Below, piece by piece: positions 58,968-64,000 of a DNA stretch of 64,000 nt (position 1 is the first letter of the stretch; each line of letters begins with the position of its first letter). The DNA comes from Mariprofundus sp. UBA1536 (GTDB taxonomy: Bacteria > Pseudomonadota > Zetaproteobacteria > Mariprofundales > Mariprofundaceae), in contig DCPU01000001.1 of NCBI GenBank assembly GCA_002323245.1, forward strand, positions 62,001-126,000. Direction: 5' to 3'. A program made the translations under genes and the position numbers. A model generated the notes under the pieces. It had not been told where the DNA came from and made no database searches. It was given only the letters and a program-made list of their open reading frames with translations.

Positions 58968-59816
58968 ATGAAGAAAACAACCATCAAACCATGGCTGCCT
59001 TTGGCAATTATTGCCGCCTTCGCTATCACTGGATGCAGTCAAGACGCATCCGACCAAGAGCAAGCTACGCAAGCGACAAGCACCAATAAAAGTTCTAGCG
59101 CACAACTTAGTTCCCCCGAGCCATTAGCACCAACTGTTACCACCCCTGATTTTGCATCTATTAAGGATGTGAAAGCCAAAAAGAAAGCGTTTTTTGATTT
59201 TATGCGGCCTATTGTTTTGGCAGAAAATGCCAAAGTCGCTTATGAGCGCACCCGCATGCTCGCCCTTTATGATGCCGTCAACCAAGGCGAAACCATCAAC
59301 GCCGTTGATCAAGCTTGGTTAAAAAAATTAGCTGAAACTTACCGGGTGAGTATGACTAACATCAATGATAATGAAGCATGGTCTCTACTCAAACTACGCG
59401 TGGATACTGTGCCATTTCGACTTGCGCTGGCGCAATCGGCCAATGAATCAAGCTGGGGCACATCTCGCTTTGCCAAAGAAGGCAAAAACTTTTTTGGACA
59501 ATGGTGCTTCAGTAAGGGTTGCGGCATCATACCCAGCCAACGCAGTGCTGGCTTGGTTCATGAAGTGGCTAAATTTGCCAGCGTCAATGAGTCGGTTGCC
59601 AGCTACATCCGCAATCTCAATCGTGGTGATATGTACAAACAACTTCGTTTGGTACGCCAAGCTATGCGCGATGACGAAAAAGAACCTACCGCTCATGCCT
59701 TAGCTGCCGGTTTGATTGGTTACTCCGAGCGTAAACAAGCGTATGTGGATGAAATTCGCAGCATGATTAAATACAACTTTGATTTGATGGCCGGAACAAC
59801 CCCGGTTAAGAAATAA
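58968..59816 (+). CDS. Bax-like glucosaminidase-domain lipoprotein
   Basis: 282 residues from MKKTTIKPWLPLAIIA. The lipobox is ITGC and a Ser/Gln/Thr-rich linker follows. The C-terminal half is a glucosaminidase/Bax domain: LALAQSANESSWGTSRFAKEGKNFFGQW with a candidate catalytic Glu, then CFSKGCGIIP and VASYIRNLNRG. A frame from 58788 gives an N-terminus with no signal, so the start at 58968 is preferred. It likely trims peptidoglycan from the outer membrane side. Confidence 0.88.
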   Translation: MKKTTIKPWLPLAIIAAFAITGCSQDASDQEQATQATSTNKSSSAQLSSPEPLAPTVTTPDFASIKDVKAKKKAFFDFMRPIVLAENAKVAYERTRMLALYDAVNQGETINAVDQAWLKKLAETYRVSMTNINDNEAWSLLKLRVDTVPFRLALAQSANESSWGTSRFAKEGKNFFGQWCFSKGCGIIPSQRSAGLVHEVAKFASVNESVASYIRNLNRGDMYKQLRLVRQAMRDDEKEPTAHALAAGLIGYSERKQAYVDEIRSMIKYNFDLMAGTTPVKK

Positions 59817-59831
59817 AAAACCAAAACCCAT

Positions 59832-59870
59832 AAAAAAGGCCGCTGAATTTCTTCAGCGGCCTTTTTTTTT
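59832..59870. terminator. Bidirectional terminator between bax-like and typA
   Basis: AAAAAAGGCCGCTGAA, the loop TTTC, TTCAGCGGCCTTTTTT: an almost perfect hairpin flanked by A and T tracts. It serves both converging genes. Confidence 0.92.
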
Positions 59871-59891
59871 CTAGCACTATTTATTTAAGTT

Positions 59892-61709
59892 TCATGCACC
59901 TTTAGGCGTTGCACGTTTACGCTCGTTTTCTTTAAGCAAACGCTTACGAATACGGATGCTCTTTGGTGTAATTTCCACCAATTCATCATCAGCAATAAAC
60001 TCAATGGCACGCTCAAGTGAAAGGTTCAAAGGTGGAACCAAGTCCACTTTCTCATCGGTGCCTGATGCACGTACGTTGGTTAGTTTCTTCTCACGCGTTG
60101 GGTTAACCACCAAATCTGTATCACGGCTATGAATACCAATAATCATGCCTTCATAGATTTTCACGCCGCCACCCAAGAACAATTTGCCACGTTCTTGAAT
60201 TTTCCACAGGCCAAACGGCACAGTCTCGCCATCAGCCATAGAAATCAACACGCCGTTTTTACGGCCTGGCAATGCGCCCACATAATCACCATACGCATGG
60301 AATACATGGTTCATGGTGCCTGTACCGCGAGTGTCTGTAAGGAATTCAGAAGTATAACCAATCAAACCACGTGTAGGCGACATAAACTCAATACGAGTCA
60401 TACCATCATCAGCGGTATGCATACTGGTCATTTCAGCGCCACGCTGACCCATTTTCTCAATCACAGTACCTTGATATTCGGATTCCACATCGATGGTTAC
60501 ATGTTCGTATGGTTCTTTCTTCACGCCATTTTCAACACGAAGAATCACAGTAGGACGTGACACGGCCATTTCAAAACCTTCACGACGCATGTTTTCAAGC
60601 AAGATGCCGATATGTAATTCGCCGCGACCTGAGATTTTGTAGATATCAGCAGAATCAGTTTCTTCAACTTTCATCGCAACATTGGTACGAATTTCTTTGA
60701 ACAAACGGTCACGAATTTGACGTGTGGTAATCAACTTGCCTTCTTTACCAGCAAGCGGTGATTTATTCACATGCAATTCCATGCTCAATGTTGGTTCATC
60801 CACTTTCATCACAGGCAAAGCAACTGGGTTGTCGCGGTCTGAAATGGTTTCACCGATGTTGATGTTTTCAATACCAGCAATTGCCACCAAATCACCCGCT
60901 TCAGCTGAAGGGATTTCGATACGCAGCAAGCCTTTAAAACCAAGGAGCTTGGTTACCTTAAATTTTTCTTTGGATGCATCTGCATGCACAACAGAGACTT
61001 CTTGACCCATTTTGATGGTGCCATTGGCAATACGACCAATCACGATACGGCCGATATATTCATCCCAGTCCAAAGTCGTTGCCAAAATTTGCAAGGTTGC
61101 AGCTGGGTCGCCTTCTGGTGGTTGCACGTGATCCATGATGGTTTCAAACAAGCAAGTCATGTTGTCTGAAGTTTCAGTGTGGTCCAACATCGCGTAACCA
61201 TTTTTTGCAGATGCGAACACAACCGGAAATTCTAGTTGCTCATCGGTCGCGCCCAAGGCTGCGAACAAATCGAAAGTTTGATCCACTACTTTATCCGGAT
61301 CAGCGCCAGGACGGTCAACTTTATTAACCACAACGATAGGTTTCAAACCCAAAGCCAAGGCTTTTGATGTTACAAATCGTGTTTGCGGCATGGGGCCTTC
61401 AGCCGCGTCAACCAACAAAACCACACCATCAACCATGTTCAATACACGCTCTACTTCGCCGCCGAAATCAGCATGGCCTGGGGTGTCAACGATGTTGATG
61501 TGGGTATCGCCATACATGATAGCGGTGTTTTTTGCCAAAATGGTAATGCCGCGCTCTTTTTCAATCGCATTGGAATCCATTACACATGTTTCCAAGTCTT
61601 CACGCATGTCATCTAGGGTGCCAGATTGTTTGAGCAACTCATCAACCAAAGTTGTTTTGCCATGGTCAACGTGGGCAATAATAGCAATATTTCTAATTTT
61701 ACGGGACAT
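59892..61709 (-). CDS. typA: Ribosome-associated GTPase BipA/TypA
   Basis: 605 residues. G1 is AHVDHGKTTLVDELL (about 12-26), G2 region EKERGITILAKNTA, G3 DTPGHADFGGE and G4 NKVDRPGAD. EF-G-like domains III and V follow, then the TypA-specific C-terminal domain ending in SLERAIEFIADDELVEITPKS. BipA assists 50S assembly, notably at low temperature. It is monocistronic, with a terminator downstream. Confidence 0.97.
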   Translation of the reverse strand: MSRKIRNIAIIAHVDHGKTTLVDELLKQSGTLDDMREDLETCVMDSNAIEKERGITILAKNTAIMYGDTHINIVDTPGHADFGGEVERVLNMVDGVVLLVDAAEGPMPQTRFVTSKALALGLKPIVVVNKVDRPGADPDKVVDQTFDLFAALGATDEQLEFPVVFASAKNGYAMLDHTETSDNMTCLFETIMDHVQPPEGDPAATLQILATTLDWDEYIGRIVIGRIANGTIKMGQEVSVVHADASKEKFKVTKLLGFKGLLRIEIPSAEAGDLVAIAGIENINIGETISDRDNPVALPVMKVDEPTLSMELHVNKSPLAGKEGKLITTRQIRDRLFKEIRTNVAMKVEETDSADIYKISGRGELHIGILLENMRREGFEMAVSRPTVILRVENGVKKEPYEHVTIDVESEYQGTVIEKMGQRGAEMTSMHTADDGMTRIEFMSPTRGLIGYTSEFLTDTRGTGTMNHVFHAYGDYVGALPGRKNGVLISMADGETVPFGLWKIQERGKLFLGGGVKIYEGMIIGIHSRDTDLVVNPTREKKLTNVRASGTDEKVDLVPPLNLSLERAIEFIADDELVEITPKSIRIRKRLLKENERKRATPKGA

Positions 61710-61824
61710 TTCTTAACCTCAAAATCTTTGTCAGGTATCGTTATAAAGTGCAGCACCCTGATGCAAAGCGGAGCGCATAGTAGCAGGATGTTTTATAATA
61801 GAAAGCTTAGGCTGTGGCGCGATT

Positions 61825-62301
61825 TCAGCGATTTATCTGGCGTAAAGCCTCATAGACCACCACCGAACATGGCGAAGATAAATTGAGCGAACGAATCGGT
61901 GCATCATCGCGCATGGGTATCGTAATCGGATTAATTTGCGCCAAAATCTCGGCTGGAAGCCCTCTGGTTTCAGGGCCCATCACCAAAATATCATTGGGCA
62001 AATAAGCAGCATCCCAGAGGCTGGCCTTGGTTTTGGTGGTGAGGCCAAAATATCGCGGTTCATCTTCTAAATTATCAGCAAAATATTTCACCACAGCATC
62101 CCAGTTGTCGTGCTCTTTCACATTCAAATGCGGCCAATAATCCAAACCAGCACGTCGCACTTGCTTATCCGATAAATCAAAACCCAGCGGGTGCACCAAA
62201 TGCAATTGGCAACCTGTGCAGGCACATAATCTGGCAATATTGCCAGTATTGGGCGGAATTTCAGGTTCAAACAACACAACATGCAAAGGTGCTTTTAACA
62301 T
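61825..62301 (-). CDS. trmL: tRNA (cytidine(34)-2'-O)-methyltransferase
   Basis: 158 residues of SPOUT type. It opens LHVVLFEPEIPPNTGNIARLCA, and the knot region has LVMGPETRGLPAEIL and MRDDAPIRSLNLSSPCSVVVYEALRQ. TrmL methylates the wobble base of tRNA-Leu species. It lies alone between typA and the divergent pepA. The 192-bp gap to pepA shows no feature I can support. Confidence 0.95.
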   Translation of the reverse strand: MLKAPLHVVLFEPEIPPNTGNIARLCACTGCQLHLVHPLGFDLSDKQVRRAGLDYWPHLNVKEHDNWDAVVKYFADNLEDEPRYFGLTTKTKASLWDAAYLPNDILVMGPETRGLPAEILAQINPITIPMRDDAPIRSLNLSSPCSVVVYEALRQINR

Positions 62302-62493
62302 TCATCTTCCAGTGGTTCATCAATTTTGAGCCGCAAACTGCCATAAACGAATCTGCAATGCATGAAACAGTTCTTGTTTTCTCACCCAGGCAAAACCACA
62401 AAGTGAGTATTATGGCTATTGATGGTTGCCTCAGTTACGCTTGCCCGCCGCGCCTGATAATGCGCCAAGCCACACCACAAAGGATACCTTACC

Positions 62494-63966
62494 ATGCAAA
62501 TCAAGATTCAAAGCAGCGATATCCAAACAAGCAGCCAACATGCGATTTTAGGCTTGTTTGACGACCTTCAACTCACCCCCTCGGGCCAAAGCCTTCAATC
62601 CCATACCGCCGTCGCTGATTTCCTTAGCCATGCTGATAAACAAGGTCAATTTGCAGCTTCAACCACTTTATATCTTGGCAAACGCCGCGTTGTGTTTATG
62701 GGTGCTGGCGAAAGCAAATCTTTCACCATCCATCAACTACGCGCTTTGGCTTCAAAAACAGCGCAACGTTTAAGCCAAGCAGGTATAAACCATGCGGACA
62801 TCTATTTGACTGAGCTTGAAGTAGCAGGTGCCAGCATCAGCGAAAAAGTGCAGGCCATTACCGAGGGTTTCCTCCTTGGCTTATACACCTTCAATGCCTA
62901 TCAAACCAAAGAACAACCATCTGACATCACACTCGCATCGATTAACATCATGGTCGCTGCCACTAATGATGTAAAAGCTGCCACCACCGCCATGGAAATC
63001 GGGCAAGCCGTAGCCAACGGTACCAACTTCGCCAGAGATTTGGGCAATGAGCCTGGCAATGTGTGTACGCCCGAATATTTGGGCGAACAGGCTTTGGCCT
63101 TAAAACACGACAAACTCAACGTCACCGTCATGGATAAAGCCGCTATTGAAAAAGCAGGCTTTACTGCCCTACTCGCCGTAAATCAAGGCTCTGCCAAAGA
63201 GCCGCGTTTTATCGTGTTGGATTACAAAGGCGCAGGCAACGCCGATGCACCTGTCGCTTTGGTTGGCAAAGGGCTCACTTTTGATGCTGGCGGCATTTCC
63301 ATCAAACCCGCAGCTGGCATGGATGAAATGAAATTTGATATGTGCGGCGCTGCCGCTGTGCTTGGCATTTTCAAAAGCATTATCGCGCTTCATCTGCCCA
63401 TCAATGTTTTGGGCGTGATTCCATCGACTGAAAACCTACTTGGCGGCGCAGCTTACAAACCCGGCGATATTGTCACTTCCTATAAAGGCATCACCATCGA
63501 AGTGCTCAATACTGATGCAGAAGGCCGCGTGATTTTATCCGATGCTTTGGCATACGCTGTGGAACAAAAACCTGCCGAAATCATCGATTTTGCCACTCTT
63601 ACTGGCGCTTGCGTGGTTGCCCTTGGCGGCCAAGCATCTGGGCTATTGGGTACAGGTGAATCGGTTAAAGCTGGCCTTAAAGCATCCGGTGAGCGCACCC
63701 AAGACCGCGTTTGGGAATTGCCAATGTTTGCTGAATACCAAAAACAAATTGATTCGAAAATTGCCGATATCAAAAACACCGGCGGCAAAGAAGCAGGTAC
63801 CATTACTGCAGCATGTTTCCTTTCCCGCTTTGTTGGCGAAGTGCCATGGGCACACTTGGACATCGCAGGTACAGCCTGGAATATGCAAGGCAATGACATT
63901 TCACCCGTGGGTGGCGCCACAGGTGCTGGCGTGCGCTTGGTAGTGGATTATTTGATGCATCGTTAA
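62494..63966 (+). CDS. pepA: Leucyl aminopeptidase (M17)
   Basis: 490 residues. An N-terminal macro-like domain precedes the catalytic domain with ARDLGNEPGN, LTFDAGGISIKPAAGM (metal-binding Asp and catalytic Lys region) and the signature NTDAEGRVILSDAL. It is full length. PepA removes N-terminal residues, and in E. coli also binds DNA as a recombination and carAB co-factor. The N-terminal part is not close enough to judge DNA binding. The remaining 34 bases of the window hold nothing recognisable. Confidence 0.96.
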   Translation: MQIKIQSSDIQTSSQHAILGLFDDLQLTPSGQSLQSHTAVADFLSHADKQGQFAASTTLYLGKRRVVFMGAGESKSFTIHQLRALASKTAQRLSQAGINHADIYLTELEVAGASISEKVQAITEGFLLGLYTFNAYQTKEQPSDITLASINIMVAATNDVKAATTAMEIGQAVANGTNFARDLGNEPGNVCTPEYLGEQALALKHDKLNVTVMDKAAIEKAGFTALLAVNQGSAKEPRFIVLDYKGAGNADAPVALVGKGLTFDAGGISIKPAAGMDEMKFDMCGAAAVLGIFKSIIALHLPINVLGVIPSTENLLGGAAYKPGDIVTSYKGITIEVLNTDAEGRVILSDALAYAVEQKPAEIIDFATLTGACVVALGGQASGLLGTGESVKAGLKASGERTQDRVWELPMFAEYQKQIDSKIADIKNTGGKEAGTITAACFLSRFVGEVPWAHLDIAGTAWNMQGNDISPVGGATGAGVRLVVDYLMHR

Positions 63967-64000
63967 TCTAAAGAGTAACTTTATAACGAAGCCGAGTATG

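Noticed and set aside
1..64000. CRISPR array, tRNA or rRNA genes
   Set aside because: No regularly spaced repeats were noticed, and no cloverleaf with a TTCGA-type arm was recognised by eye. A tRNAscan-type search would be decisive.

Overview
The window looks like chromosome from a free-living Pseudomonadota (proteobacterium) of moderate G+C content. No protein is diagnostic of a genus. The gene orders are mostly gammaproteobacterial in style: rsmI-lpoA with yraN, pcm-yqaA-nlpD, rlpA/mltB/dacA, and pheA-hisC-tyrA-aroA-cmk-rpsA-ihfB-lapA-lapB-pyrF. The dusB-ntrB-ntrC order is better known from alphaproteobacteria. A CbbY-type phosphatase hints at, but does not prove, autotrophy. My inference is an environmental gamma- or zetaproteobacterium. 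No tRNA, rRNA, CRISPR array, prophage, intact insertion sequence or recognisable defence island was found, and most of the window is housekeeping.

Layout. 1-5.2 kb: end of glnD, yraN, rsmI, lpoA, a VOC protein, miaA and yajQ. 5.2-8.5 kb: three tandem PilT-family retraction ATPases. 8.8-20.9 kb: a Kef-type antiporter, then a long minus-strand block for tRNA modification, redox chaperone, D-amino acid and peptidoglycan functions (trmB, hslO, HAD, dat, dacA, pseudouridine synthase, LOG protein, rlpA, mltB), DUF523-grpE, and nlpD-like/yqaA/pcm. 21-24.4 kb: dksA-like, nrdR, glyA, rplS and a SPOUT methyltransferase. 24.4-26.6 kb: debris of an ice-binding-type (DUF3494) gene and an FG-GAP lipoprotein. 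26.7-34.7 kb: ABC-F ATPase, tatD, a CbbY-like HAD, small uncharacterised genes, an HDOD protein, an old yellow enzyme and a thioredoxin-like ferredoxin.

36.5-38.75 kb is the one accessory-looking stretch. It holds a truncated haemoglobin, two very small proteins, an interrupted membrane protein gene and several copies of structured dispersed repeats. 38.7-47.9 kb: aspC, ntrC-ntrB-dusB, engB, a fatty acid hydroxylase-type protein, a BFD-like protein, an AI-2E family transporter, lipA and a small outer-membrane barrel. 47.9-58.8 kb: one minus-strand run of twelve genes from pheA to ispF, tightly packed with mostly 4-bp or smaller overlaps, linking aromatic amino acids, cmk, ribosomal protein S1, IHF, LPS assembly control, pyrimidine and isoprenoid synthesis. 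58.9-64 kb: a Bax-like lipoprotein, typA, trmL and pepA.

I do not see a clear undescribed multi-gene system. The observations most worth checking are the three-ATPase pil cluster, the composite repeat family around 36.5-38.2 kb, a DUF523 gene with no ordinary start codon, genes broken by single in-frame stops (31.1 kb, 38.6 kb), the decayed ice-binding gene next to a split rplS operon, an acidic N-terminal extension on S1, and a motif shared upstream of the ene-reductase and the ferredoxin.
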